DNA of 48,693 nucleotides from an uncultured Spirochaetaceae bacterium (GCA_902802305.1 CADCLG010000025.1:1-48693); one strand, 5' to 3'. Numbered from the stretch's first letter, positions 7,404 to 15,270 are shown. Made by a program: numbers and translations. Notes: generated by a model from the letters alone, not told the origin.

Positions 7404-8225
7404 ATGAAATTCAAGCTTGCAGCATTTGCTGATGAAGCAGATTCAAGTATTGATGGTCAGATAATAGCAATGAAAGAAAACTCTGTTTCTTTTTTGGAAA
7501 TTCGAGGAGTAGACGGTCAGAATATCGCGGATATTTCAAAGAGTAAGGCAAAGGAAGTCCGTACAAAACTTGATGATGCTGGACTTGCAGTCTGGTCGCT
7601 GGGGTCCCCATTTGGAAAAATTGATATAAATGATGATTTTAATTCTCATCTTGATAAGTTTAAACACAGTCTGGAAATTGGACAAATTCTTGGTGCCCAA
7701 AAGCTCCGCCTTTTTAGTTTTTATGGAACTACAGAAGAACCACAGAAATATTACGACAAGGTAATTCAAAATCTTCAAGCCTTTCTGGATACGGCTCGGG
7801 GAAGCGGAATAATGCTGTGCCACGAAAATGAAAAAGGTATTTATGGAGATATTGCCTGTCGTTGTCTGGAGATTCATAAGGCTCTTCCTGAGCTTAAGGC
7901 AATTTTTGATCCGGCAAATTTTATTCAAAGCGGACAGAACACAAAAGAAGCCTGGGATCTTCTTGCTCCTTATGTTGAATACATGCACATAAAAGATGCA
8001 AAGGTTGACGGCTCGGTTGTTCCAGCTGGCAAGGGAGAAGGATATCTTCCTTATATTTTAAATCAGTATAAAGGGCAGGTTCTAACAATAGAACCTCATC
8101 TAAAAGTTTTTTCTGGTTTTGAAAAGCTGGAAAATGGACAAAAAACTCAAATACAGGAATACACATATCCTTCATCAAGAGCAGCCTTTGATGCGGCTGT
8201 AAATGCTTTGAAGGAAATTATATAG
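7404..8225 (+). CDS. Sugar phosphate isomerase/epimerase family (AP endonuclease 2-like TIM barrel)
   Basis: A 273-residue TIM-barrel protein of the xylose-isomerase-like family. Likely metal ligands are in CHENEKGIYGD, IFDPANF, YMHIKDAK and the late TIEPHL strand. The family interconverts keto and aldo sugars or inositol derivatives. A GGAGG site precedes the ATG. The stop is 10 nt from the start of the Gfo/Idh/MocA oxidoreductase gene. Such pairs commonly catabolise inositols or oxidised sugars, here presumably under the AraC regulator. The exact sugar is unknown. Confidence 0.85.
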   Translation: MKFKLAAFADEADSSIDGQIIAMKENSVSFLEIRGVDGQNIADISKSKAKEVRTKLDDAGLAVWSLGSPFGKIDINDDFNSHLDKFKHSLEIGQILGAQKLRLFSFYGTTEEPQKYYDKVIQNLQAFLDTARGSGIMLCHENEKGIYGDIACRCLEIHKALPELKAIFDPANFIQSGQNTKEAWDLLAPYVEYMHIKDAKVDGSVVPAGKGEGYLPYILNQYKGQVLTIEPHLKVFSGFEKLENGQKTQIQEYTYPSSRAAFDAAVNALKEII

Positions 8226-8235
8226 GAGGATGAAA

Positions 8236-9345
8236 ATGGAAACAATTAAACTTGGAATTATTGGAATGGGCAATATGGGAACCGGACATTTTAAAAATGT
8301 GGAAGCCGGAAAATGCCCCAGTGTAAAAGTAACAGCAGTCTGCGATATAAATCCCCAGCGTCTTGAAAAGCTTGGAGAAGTCGCAACCTTTACCGATGCC
8401 GACAAAATGCTGGAAAGCGGACTTGTTGATTCTGTTTTGATTGCAGTACCTCATTATCTTCATCCTCTTATGGCAATCAAGGCTTTTGAACATAAAATCA
8501 ATGTTCTTACCGAGAAACCCGCTGGTGTATATGCACGTCAGGTTCGAGAAATGAACGAAGCCGCTGTAAACTCTGGTGTGAAGTTTGGAATTATGTTTAA
8601 TCAGAGAACGAATCCTCTTTATGCAAAAGCCAGGGAAATAGTTCAGAGCGGACAGTTAGGTAAGCCTAAACGCCTGGTTTGGATTATTACAAACTGGTAC
8701 CGTACCCAGGCTTATTATGATTCTGGCAGTTGGCGGGCAACGTGGGATGGAGAAGGTGGAGGAGTGCTTTTGAATCAGGATCCTCATAACCTTGACCTCT
8801 GGCAGTGGATTTTTGGAATGCCAAAGCGTGTTCGGGCTTTTTGTGATTTTGGAAAATACCATCAAATTGATGTCGAAGATGATGTAACAATTTTTGCAGA
8901 ATACGAAAATGGAGCTACAGCGAGTTTTATTACAACAACAGGAGAAGCACCAGGTACAAATCGACTCGAGATTTCAGGTGACAGGGGCAAGATTGTTATA
9001 GAAGATGGAAAACTCAAATGGTGGAAGCTTGATGAAGCAGAAAGAGAATTCTGTTTTACTGCAAAAGAAGGTTTTGTTTGTCCTAAATCTACCTATGAAG
9101 AATTTACTGAACCTGCACCGGAAGGTCACCCGGAAGTTCTGGAAGCTTTTGCAAAATCAATTCTTACCGGCTCAGAACTGATTGCCCGTGGCGAAGAAGG
9201 TTTGAATTCTCTTTCAATTTCTAATGCGGCTTATCTTTCAACCTGGACAGATGACTGGGCTGAAATTCCTACTGATGAAGAACTTTTTGAAAAGAAGCTT
9301 TCTCAATTAAGAGAACAGGAGCAGAAAAAGCCCCCAAAAAAATAA
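8236..9345 (+). CDS. Gfo/Idh/MocA-family NAD(P)-dependent oxidoreductase
   Basis: The protein has 369 residues from the ATG at 8236. An in-frame ATG 6 nt earlier sits directly on the AGGAGG ribosome site, so the second ATG is the start. The Rossmann motif IGMGNMGTGH and the conserved EKPAG (dinucleotide and substrate loop) are present, as is the family's HNLDLWQWIFG segment. The family oxidises sugars, inositols or their derivatives. It is translated in an operon with the upstream isomerase and is probably followed by the hairpin at 9349. Confidence 0.88.
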   Translation: METIKLGIIGMGNMGTGHFKNVEAGKCPSVKVTAVCDINPQRLEKLGEVATFTDADKMLESGLVDSVLIAVPHYLHPLMAIKAFEHKINVLTEKPAGVYARQVREMNEAAVNSGVKFGIMFNQRTNPLYAKAREIVQSGQLGKPKRLVWIITNWYRTQAYYDSGSWRATWDGEGGGVLLNQDPHNLDLWQWIFGMPKRVRAFCDFGKYHQIDVEDDVTIFAEYENGATASFITTTGEAPGTNRLEISGDRGKIVIEDGKLKWWKLDEAEREFCFTAKEGFVCPKSTYEEFTEPAPEGHPEVLEAFAKSILTGSELIARGEEGLNSLSISNAAYLSTWTDDWAEIPTDEELFEKKLSQLREQEQKKPPKK

Positions 9346-9348
9346 TAT

Positions 9349-9386
9349 CCGCTCACGCAGAACCACTGGAAGTTCTACGTGAGCGG
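9349..9386. terminator. Hairpin between convergent genes
   Basis: CCGCTCACG pairs with CGTGAGCGG, and an inner AGAAC/GTTCT extends the stem, leaving an 8-nt loop. There is no clear T-tract, so it may be an intergenic palindrome rather than a classical terminator. A smaller GCAGC-GGGA-GCTGC hairpin follows at 9406-9419, directly before the opposing stop codon. Confidence 0.45.
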
Positions 9387-9422
9387 TGGAAAGTTCACTG
9401 GTAAGGCAGCGGGAGCTGCGTA

Positions 9423-9935
9423 TTAAATGTTTTTTACATATTCAGCTATTTCTTTTGCAGTTTCATCCGGTGTATGGCCGGTGTTATCAATAAATTTCTG
9501 AAACTTTCCGTGGTTCTTTTTGAACCAGTCAGAGTATTCAATCTGACTCTGAATAAACTCGTCGCTGCCGCAGTTGCGCTCGGCGGGACGGGCTTTAAGA
9601 CGCTTTCTAATTTCTTCATCTGAACAGATCATTGCAATAAAATGAGTATCAGTGATTCCATCAGGCAAATCAACTTTTTCGAAAAAGTTGATGGGATTCA
9701 TTCCGGCACTTACAAGCAGAAGATTTTTTTCACCGGAAAGCTCAACGGCTCTCTTTAAGTTATCGGTGTAATACTGGTCTTCCCGCTCTGTGCCCTTGTA
9801 ATCAAACCAAGAAATATTTATATCATCAGAGTCCAGAGTGGCGTAGTCCGGCAAAAGTCTCTGAGTCGTAAAAATCTCATTCACCGTAGATTTTCCGGTA
9901 CCGCATGGAGCACACAAAATTATTAAATGCTTCAT
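9423..9935 (-). CDS. P-loop kinase/ATPase (AAA_17/AAA_33-like)
   Basis: A 170-residue protein with Walker A motif APCGTGKS at residues 9-16 and a possible lid with arginines (EEIRKRLKARPAERN). It belongs to the nucleotide/shikimate-kinase-like P-loop group; the substrate is not identifiable. Its AAGGAG ribosome site lies inside the last codons of the broken ParB-fold gene upstream, so the two were co-translated. It is related in type, but not closely in sequence, to the P-loop protein at the left end. Confidence 0.75.
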   Translation of the reverse strand: MKHLIILCAPCGTGKSTVNEIFTTQRLLPDYATLDSDDINISWFDYKGTEREDQYYTDNLKRAVELSGEKNLLLVSAGMNPINFFEKVDLPDGITDTHFIAMICSDEEIRKRLKARPAERNCGSDEFIQSQIEYSDWFKKNHGKFQKFIDNTGHTPDETAKEIAEYVKNI

Positions 9936-9938
9936 TTT

Positions 9939-10492
9939 TTATCTCCTTATCACTGGTGCACCCTGTGCATATTTTCCGTAGAGCTTTAAAAAATCCTGAT
10001 ATTCAGCTTCTTCTGTAATCCAGACAATAACGTTTACTTCCTTAACTCCAAGATTTGTATAGGCCTGAAAGCGGGTGTTTCCATCGTTCAATTCAAAATC
10101 ATCTTCAACATAGTGAACAATCAGCGGCGGCATGTCCGGATCCTTTTTGATTGAATCCTCCAGCGCGGCAACGTGAATTGGCCACCAGTCTTTGTCGATT
10201 CTATATTTCATATTTTCTTCCGGGCCTGTGCAGCGATGAAAAAGTTCCAGCGGCATTTTGACCGGACCAATGTAGTAGCGCTCAAAAAGCTTGAGCCCGT
10301 CCGAGAAAGGAATATTGCGTCCATCCTCTAAAAGATAAATATGAATCCTGTGTAAGCCCGCTGGCGGGCGGTGTTCAATAGCAAAGCGTTAAAAAAATTG
10401 CGAAAGCAATTTTTAGCTTTACCTTCTCTATCAATTTTATTTTCCTTTGCGTAACTCAGTGCAGAGGAAAGAGTCTTGTTGTATTCTAACAT
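9939..10492 (-). pseudogene. ParB/sulfiredoxin-fold protein gene, split by an 80-nt insert
   Basis: The N-terminal piece starts at an ATG with an excellent AAGGAG site (MLEYNKTLSSALSYAKENKID). The rest, RIHIYLLEDGRNIPF through FELNDGNTRFQAYTNLG to the stop at 9939, is in another frame. Removing bases 10348-10427 (80 nt, palindrome-rich) rejoins the frames to give 157 residues. The DGNTRFQAY motif is the ParB/Srx-like nucleotide-binding signature. An ATG at 10256 could give a 105-residue product but has no ribosome site. The gene lies between the CD3324-like gene and the P-loop kinase in one transcription unit. Confidence 0.6.
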
Positions 10493-10765
10493 AGGTGTCT
10501 CCTTTTTTGTGTAGACAATATGCTTTACAGAATCAACAGAAAGACAATATTTATCGGCAAGAGAATCAATATCAGAGCCGTCTGCAAAATCATCCCTAAT
10601 AGCCTGATTTCTTTTAGCAAGATAAGCCCTGTAGCCAGAAGATTCTCCCCAGGCCTTCTTCTTCTGCTCGCTGGACGGAATATAAATTGTTTCTCCCGAT
10701 ACATAACGCTGAATCTGCTTTAGAAGCTGCTCTGGAAAAATGTCCTGCGCGTTTCTGTAATTCAT
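10328..10765 (-). CDS. CD3324/Mor-like helix-turn-helix protein, reading into next gene
   Basis: The ATG at 10765 has an AAGGTGG site; an in-frame GTG 9 nt upstream lies inside that site and is not the start. Residues 1-88 (MNYRNAQDIFPEQLLKQIQR onward, ending LADKYCLSVDSVKHIVYTKK) match the short CD3324-like family, which has a C-terminal Mor-like helix-turn-helix and is normally about 85-90 residues. Here no stop follows. The frame continues in phase through the start and first codons of the ParB-fold gene and into the 80-nt insert, adding about 57 residues. A lost stop codon is likely. DNA-binding role is inferred. Confidence 0.65.
   Translation of the reverse strand: MNYRNAQDIFPEQLLKQIQRYVSGETIYIPSSEQKKKAWGESSGYRAYLAKRNQAIRDDFADGSDIDSLADKYCLSVDSVKHIVYTKKETPMLEYNKTLSSALSYAKENKIDREGKAKNCFRNFFNALLLNTARQRAYTGFIFIF
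10348..10427. repeat. 80-nt palindromic insertion element (REP/MITE-like)
   Basis: The inferred insert contains two perfect hairpins: GCCCGC-TG-GCGGGC at 10356-10369 and AAAAATTGC-GAAA-GCAATTTTT at 10393-10414. Its ends show only a weak inverted match, and no transposase is present. It interrupts the ParB-fold gene. Exact ends are uncertain by a few bases. Confidence 0.5.
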
Positions 10766-10907
10766 AAAATCCACCTTATTTTTTTACGCACGTGCACTGC
10801 GTTGTGCTTTTAGAATAAAGGATTTAGCTCGTCTTGTATATGTTGAGCTTGGGTGGAGGTGAAGTTGGCATAAAAAAAAAGCATTACAGCATCCTGGCAT
10901 CAAATTG

Positions 10908-12071
10908 CTAAAATCTATACCAGGTCAAAAAGATTTTATGTTTGATGCTGAACTTTTCAGGGTATTTTTCTTCAAGCATTGTACGGTGTTCTTTATCAAA
11001 TTGAAGCAGCTCTTCTTCATTCATACTGGCCATCACGCCACGGCTTGCAAGCATTCGTCCATGCCAGCTTTCGCGGGTAAATGGGATTTCTGTAATGAAA
11101 GTTTCTAGCTGAGGATTTTCAAAATAGTGGCGGCGTAAATCTTCAAGTGCACTCGCTGCCCCATGCCAGGATGGATTGATTTTTTTGATTAGTGCGTTAC
11201 TGTCCTGAGTTATAGGCTCTTCTTTCAAATATGAAATATAAAGCTTTAAGAAAATGCCGCCCTTTTTTATAAGTGATTTTATTTTTGGAACTACAAGCTC
11301 AGGATTAAAATACCAGAAGCACTGGCAGGCTGTAATTGCATCAAAAGAATGCTCTGGATAATTTACTTCTTCTGCAGCCACTTTTTCATAATGTATGTTA
11401 TTCATACCTAACGAAAGGTTTCTTGCAATTTCAAGCTGCTCTTCCGAAATATCTGTTGCAGTTATATCAGCTCCATATTGATAGAGATTTCTTGGAAAGA
11501 CGCCTGTGCCTGTTCCAAGGTCCAGCCATTTTGTGCCGGCTTTTCCAATTCCAAGAGAATACAATTTTTCAAAAAGTGATTGCGGATAAATATCTCTGAA
11601 ACGGCCGTAGTATTCAGCAGTTTTTCCAAAATCAAAGGCCTTGCCGTTATCAACCTGAATCTTCTCAAAACTGCCGCTTTCTGCTTTGTATAAATCCTTG
11701 CTGCGGTACTTAATGTCATAAGGAACATAGCTAAGTATTGAAATATCTGATTTTTCATATTCCGCAGGATTACAGCAAAACTCTGTAAAGAAAGCCCGCT
11801 GAAATCCATCTGTACTGTCATAGCCCGCTTCAAGGGCCACATCAAGAACTTTCTTTTTTTCTTCCCTAAGCTTTCTTGCCGCTTCTGAAAGTCTTGCCCG
11901 ACGGATATAATCTGCAATACTGATTCCAGCAGCTTCCTTAAAACTTCTGTAACACTGCCATTCAGACAAGCCCACCTGAGCTGCAAGATTTTCCAGAGTT
12001 AATTTTTCATAGAGATGAGACAGAATAAACTTCTGAAGCTCATAAACTTTTTCTTCTTTTTCACTAAACAT
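10908..12071 (-). CDS. AraC-type DNA-binding domain fused to SAM-dependent methyltransferase
   Basis: A 387-residue fusion. Residues 8-107 form an AraC helix-turn-helix pair (LTLENLAAQVGLSEWQCYRSF and ALEAGYDSTDGFQRAFF). Residues 145-387 are a class I methyltransferase with motif I LDLGTGTG at 183-190, the acidic TDIS strand and a DAITACQCFWYF motif IV. The substrate may be a small molecule, with the protein also regulating genes, as in Ada-like sensor enzymes; that is speculation. No Shine-Dalgarno precedes the ATG, and a TATAAT ends 6 nt before it. Confidence 0.82.
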   Translation of the reverse strand: MFSEKEEKVYELQKFILSHLYEKLTLENLAAQVGLSEWQCYRSFKEAAGISIADYIRRARLSEAARKLREEKKKVLDVALEAGYDSTDGFQRAFFTEFCCNPAEYEKSDISILSYVPYDIKYRSKDLYKAESGSFEKIQVDNGKAFDFGKTAEYYGRFRDIYPQSLFEKLYSLGIGKAGTKWLDLGTGTGVFPRNLYQYGADITATDISEEQLEIARNLSLGMNNIHYEKVAAEEVNYPEHSFDAITACQCFWYFNPELVVPKIKSLIKKGGIFLKLYISYLKEEPITQDSNALIKKINPSWHGAASALEDLRRHYFENPQLETFITEIPFTRESWHGRMLASRGVMASMNEEELLQFDKEHRTMLEEKYPEKFSIKHKIFLTWYRF

Positions 12072-12077
12072 ATTTTT

Positions 12078-12083
12078 ATTATA
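12078..12083 (-). promoter_or_regulatory. -10 box of AraC-methyltransferase gene (leaderless)
   Basis: TATAAT on the minus strand is separated from the ATG by 6 nt, so the transcript should start at about the start codon. No convincing -35 is seen. Confidence 0.5.
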
Positions 12084-12124
12084 TGCCTGATTGAAATGCT
12101 TTTCTCGACTTTTTTTGCAAAAAA

Positions 12125-12604
12125 TTAAACTTGTCCCGGATAAGAGATTTCATCACCCCAGCCGACAATTGTCTGGTAAAAATCATGAACCTGAATGAGC
12201 CCGTAGGAAAAAAGGAAGGCCCGGTCTTTTTCGCTGATTTCGTTCAGACTCTTCCAGACAACTTCTCTGAGAGGAGGATTTTTGCTGCCCGCTTCTTCGG
12301 GATCATAGCCGGTAATTGCCTGCTGGTCATCTGGGACTGCAACTTCAAAAGAATATTCTTTTCTTCCGTGAGAAAAAATTACAGAGAGTGTTTTTACAAT
12401 TGTGCCGTCGAGACCGCATTCTTCTTTAAGTTCACGAAGGGCCGCCTGTTCGGGAGTCTCTCCATCTTCTATGCCACCACCTGGAACTGAAAAGAATTCT
12501 TTACCGTTGTTTGCGTCTTTGTAGCAGAGCCTTTCCATTAAGATTTTTCCGTCGCGGATTACAATTGCGACACTTCGATTTTTGTAATTTGGATTTTCTT
12601 CCAT
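12125..12604 (-). CDS. NUDIX hydrolase
   Basis: A 159-residue protein with a perfect Nudix box from Gly43 to Leu65 (GGIEDGE, then RELKEECGL), supplying the catalytic glutamates. There is no zinc ribbon, unlike the other NUDIX protein in this window. Members hydrolyse nucleoside diphosphates linked to another moiety; the substrate here is unknown. The gene faces the hairpin-array intergenic region at its 5' side. The start has no strong ribosome site. A weak TATCCT lies 6 nt before it. Confidence 0.85.
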   Translation of the reverse strand: MEENPNYKNRSVAIVIRDGKILMERLCYKDANNGKEFFSVPGGGIEDGETPEQAALRELKEECGLDGTIVKTLSVIFSHGRKEYSFEVAVPDDQQAITGYDPEEAGSKNPPLREVVWKSLNEISEKDRAFLFSYGLIQVHDFYQTIVGWGDEISYPGQV

Positions 12605-12650
12605 AATTTTAGGATAAAGAATTTGAAATGGTTTGTATATAGAAGGGGTG

Positions 12651-12943
12651 GCCTACAAAATATTTAAAATTGTCTATTTTGTAGGTACCCTGTAATTATG
12701 TTTTTGCCAAAATGACCTACAAAAAGTACTAAAATGCACATTTTGTAGGTTGGTATTTTATTCTGGAAACTAGTGACTACCTACAAAATCGAGGAAACAT
12801 TATGTTTTGTAGGTACTTCTATTGTTACATAGCTTAGGTTGCAACCTACAAAAACTGGATTATTGCTATTTTTGTAGGTACACCTAGTTTTGTGATTTTG
12901 AAAAAGTACCTACAAAAATGTAGAAACTGTTAATTTTGTAGGT
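12651..12943. repeat. Array of five 36-nt inverted-repeat units at 64-65 nt period
   Basis: Five units begin at 12651, 12715, 12779, 12844 and 12908. Each is exactly 36 nt: a 10-mer ACCTACAAAA (first unit GCCTACAAAA), 16 nt of different sequence in every unit, then the reverse complement TTTTGTAGGT. Units are separated by 28, 28, 29 and 28 nt, also unrelated to one another. Only the ten-base arms are conserved, yet all lengths are held almost constant. The array has CRISPR-like spacing, but the repeats vary inside and no cas gene is present. Function is unknown. Confidence 0.9.
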
Positions 12944-12971
12944 AGATTTGTAATTTTTAAACTGCGTTAGT

Positions 12972-13107
12972 GATGGGAGCAGCCGCGAAGCGGGCCACCG
13001 CAAAAAAGGGTGGTTGAGCTTGTCGAAACCACCCTTTTTGAGGAGGCTGAAGCGAAAGCGGAACTGCGGACGTAGCGACCGGACACGGAACGAAGTGGAG
13101 TGTCCGG
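12972..13107. repeat. GC-rich palindromic intergenic element
   Basis: This stretch is clearly more GC-rich than its surroundings and has no coding frame of merit. It contains the terminator-like hairpin at 13003-13039 and a second perfect hairpin, CCGGACAC with GTGTCCGG, at 13079-13107. Alternating CGCGAAGCGGG and GAAGCGAAAGCGG segments suggest further local folding. Its first hairpin resembles REP-like intergenic elements found in several bacterial phyla. Confidence 0.55.
13003..13039. terminator. Bidirectional terminator-like hairpin
   Basis: AAAAAGGGTGGTT pairs perfectly with AACCACCCTTTTT over 13 bp around an 11-nt loop. The A and T runs at the two ends would allow termination in both directions. 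Confidence 0.6.
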
Positions 13108-13144
13108 GAACGCCAAAATACTCCTCGCAAACTCAATTCTTATA

Positions 13145-13153
13145 TGTTATAAT
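13145..13153 (+). promoter_or_regulatory. Extended -10 of GNAT gene (leaderless)
   Basis: TGT plus TATAAT ends 6 nt before the ATG of the acetyltransferase. The -35 region is weak, as expected for extended -10 promoters. Confidence 0.6.
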
Positions 13154-13159
13154 GAAATC

Positions 13160-13729
13160 ATGAAAAACGTTTACGAAGAATGTCCAACCTTTGAAAGTGA
13201 AAAATGGCTTTTGCGCTTTGTGGAAAAATCTGATGCTGATGATTTGCTGCAGGTTTATAGCGACAAAAATGCACTCCCTTTTTTCAACAGTGACAATTGC
13301 GACGGCGATAATTTTTATTATCACACAAAAGAACTTATGAATAAGGCTATTGATTTCTGGCTTTATTCTTATAATGAAAAATGGTTTGTTCGCTGGGCGA
13401 TTATTGAAAAGTCGACAGGCAAAGCCATTGGTACAATTGAACTTTTCAAACGACTTTCTGATGACCCTTTTAATGAATCTGGAATTCTGCGCCTCGATGT
13501 AGCAAGCTCTTATGAAAAATCCGAAGTGCTGAAAGAAATCATGTCACTGATAATTCCACACGCCTTTGAAATGTTTGATTGCAAACAGCTTGCTACAAAG
13601 ATTCCTCTTTATGCAGTTGAAAGAAGAGTTGCTGCCCAAGCCTTTGGTTTTGTACAAACAGATGACCTGCTTGTCGCAAAAGATGGTGTCGCCTTTAACG
13701 GCTACTGGATTTATAAAAAGGAAAATTAA
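13160..13729 (+). CDS. GNAT-family N-acetyltransferase
   Basis: A 189-residue protein from the ATG at 13160; an in-frame GTG 60 nt upstream lies within the palindromic element and promoter and is rejected. ESEKWLLRFVEKSDADDLLQVY at the start and the IGTIELF strand fit RimJ/RimL-like acetyltransferases. The cofactor loop is divergent: no RxxGxG is seen, and SSYEKSEVLKEI takes its place. Activity is therefore less certain than for the other GNATs. It is followed after 2 nt by a methyltransferase gene, so the two form an operon. Confidence 0.72.
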   Translation: MKNVYEECPTFESEKWLLRFVEKSDADDLLQVYSDKNALPFFNSDNCDGDNFYYHTKELMNKAIDFWLYSYNEKWFVRWAIIEKSTGKAIGTIELFKRLSDDPFNESGILRLDVASSYEKSEVLKEIMSLIIPHAFEMFDCKQLATKIPLYAVERRVAAQAFGFVQTDDLLVAKDGVAFNGYWIYKKEN

Positions 13730-13731
13730 AA

Positions 13732-14529
13732 ATGGAATTCAGAAAAATTTTTGACACAATCCCCGAACAGTTTGACAAATTTCGCCCCCGCTACAGCCAG
13801 GAGCTTTTTGACAGTCTGATTGCTTATGCAAAAATCGGGCCAGGTAAAAAAGTTTTGGAGATAGGACCAGGAACCGGCCAGGCAACAGAACCCATTTTAA
13901 ACACAGGCTGCGACTACAATGCGATTGAACTAGGCGAACATCTTTATGCAAAGATGAAGGAAAAGTTCGGCGACCGTCCAAACTTTAATATTGTGAATGA
14001 CGATTTTATCACGCATGATTTCAGTGATATATTAGGCAACTCTAACAGCCCAGACAGTACCCGCAAGTTTGACCTCATCTATTCCGCCGCGACAATTCAG
14101 TGGATTCCCGAAGACATCGCTTTTTCAAAAACTTACGAGCTGTTGGCTCCCGGCGGCACCCTTGCAATGCTGCTCACAAAATCTGAATACAAAAGCACAA
14201 ATCCAAGTCTTCATGATGATATTCAGAAAATCTATGACGCTTATTTTAAACCAGAGACTCCCTACCCTCACCGCTCCTTCCATTACCAGAATGCCTCAAA
14301 CTACGGCTATGTAGATTTTGAAGAACGCGACTTTCACGGCAAACGCGAAATGACTGCCGACGAATACGTTGCCTTTAGCGGCACACACTGCGATCACATG
14401 GTAATTGCCGAGCCCTACAAGACTAAGTTTTTTGAAGGCCTCCGCAACGCTGTGTTAGCCCACGGTAACAAAATTATCTTTAATGACACTTATGTTATGT
14501 ATCTGACAAAAAAGCCTGCGAGCTTGTAA
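13732..14529 (+). CDS. Class I SAM-dependent methyltransferase
   Basis: A 265-residue protein with motif I VLEIGPGTGQ at residues 41-50 and motif IV region FDLIYSAATIQWI, as in small-molecule methyltransferases of the UbiE/Tam-like group (methyltransf_11/25). PGGTLAMLL is the usual post-IV strand. The substrate is not identifiable. It follows the GNAT gene by 2 nt and is likely translationally coupled to it. The convergent HD-hydrolase gene ends 42 nt downstream. Confidence 0.85.
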   Translation: MEFRKIFDTIPEQFDKFRPRYSQELFDSLIAYAKIGPGKKVLEIGPGTGQATEPILNTGCDYNAIELGEHLYAKMKEKFGDRPNFNIVNDDFITHDFSDILGNSNSPDSTRKFDLIYSAATIQWIPEDIAFSKTYELLAPGGTLAMLLTKSEYKSTNPSLHDDIQKIYDAYFKPETPYPHRSFHYQNASNYGYVDFEERDFHGKREMTADEYVAFSGTHCDHMVIAEPYKTKFFEGLRNAVLAHGNKIIFNDTYVMYLTKKPASL

Positions 14530-14571
14530 AAGATAAAGGATATATTTTCAGTAAAACAGAGCTCAAAACTT

Positions 14572-15171
14572 CTAAATTATTTCATACAAATCCCGACCAG
14601 CCATTTTTTCAAAATAAGCTTTGAGCTCAAAGTTTTTGTTCCATTTGCCCTGAGGATAATAGCCATAACGGGCTTTTACATCATTCATGCGGGATTCAAG
14701 ATTTTTTGTACCATCAGCAGAACAGGTTGAATCAAGCAGTTGTATAAGGCGATCATAATCATCGTACTCAGTGGCAGCCAGAAGTTCTTTGAGCTCATTC
14801 ACCTGTGCCTCAGTGATATCAATTTTTCCGATATAATCATCAAGAGTATGCAGATTAAAAGAATGGGTCAGGCAGATTTTCGCAGCAAAATCATACCCCA
14901 AGTTTTTTAGAAAATGATAGCCATCGTAAACATGAGCAAGATAAGTATGTCCCTCCTGACGGCCAATATCATGCAGCAGGCCCACAATGTAAGCAAGCTC
15001 CGGCTCAAGAATAATCTTTCCTTGATTTTCATTTACCGCCATAGCAACTTTTTCTGCCACAAGGGCAACCGCATAAGAATGTTCCCGCCAAGGGCCTGGA
15101 TTTTTTGCAACACCATCTTCCAATAGTTCTTCAGCATATATACGAGTCATGGCTATCTTTTCTTTTTTCAT
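14572..15171 (-). CDS. HD-domain metal-dependent phosphohydrolase
   Basis: A 199-residue protein with the HD signature: His31, His67-Asp68 (LLHDIGR), His103 (LTHSFN) and Asp147 (QLLDSTC). The family hydrolyses nucleotides or other phosphomonoesters with divalent metals. Substrate is unknown, and nothing in the neighbourhood identifies it. A GTGGAG site lies 7 nt before the ATG. Codons and length are unremarkable. Confidence 0.85.
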   Translation of the reverse strand: MKKEKIAMTRIYAEELLEDGVAKNPGPWREHSYAVALVAEKVAMAVNENQGKIILEPELAYIVGLLHDIGRQEGHTYLAHVYDGYHFLKNLGYDFAAKICLTHSFNLHTLDDYIGKIDITEAQVNELKELLAATEYDDYDRLIQLLDSTCSADGTKNLESRMNDVKARYGYYPQGKWNKNFELKAYFEKMAGRDLYEII

Positions 15172-15264
15172 TTTATAACTCCACTTTTTCTTTATTTCTA
15201 GCTTTCATCAATTTCCTTGATTTATTTCCTTGATTTATCTCTAGTTAAAATTCCATTTATAGTG

Positions 15265-15270
15265 TAAAAT
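15265..15270 (+). promoter_or_regulatory. -10 box of 631-residue protein gene (leaderless)
   Basis: TAAAAT ends 6 nt before the ATG, and no ribosome site is present. The -35 is poor. Confidence 0.4.

Noticed and set aside
12651..12943. A true CRISPR array
   Set aside because: The period fits, but the 36-nt repeats vary in their inner 16 bases and no cas gene is nearby. It is reported as an unexplained array instead.
1..15171. Integron gene-cassette array
   Set aside because: Gene content is reminiscent, but genes lie in both orientations, no integrase is seen and no attC-like RYYYAAC/GTTRRRY pairs were found.
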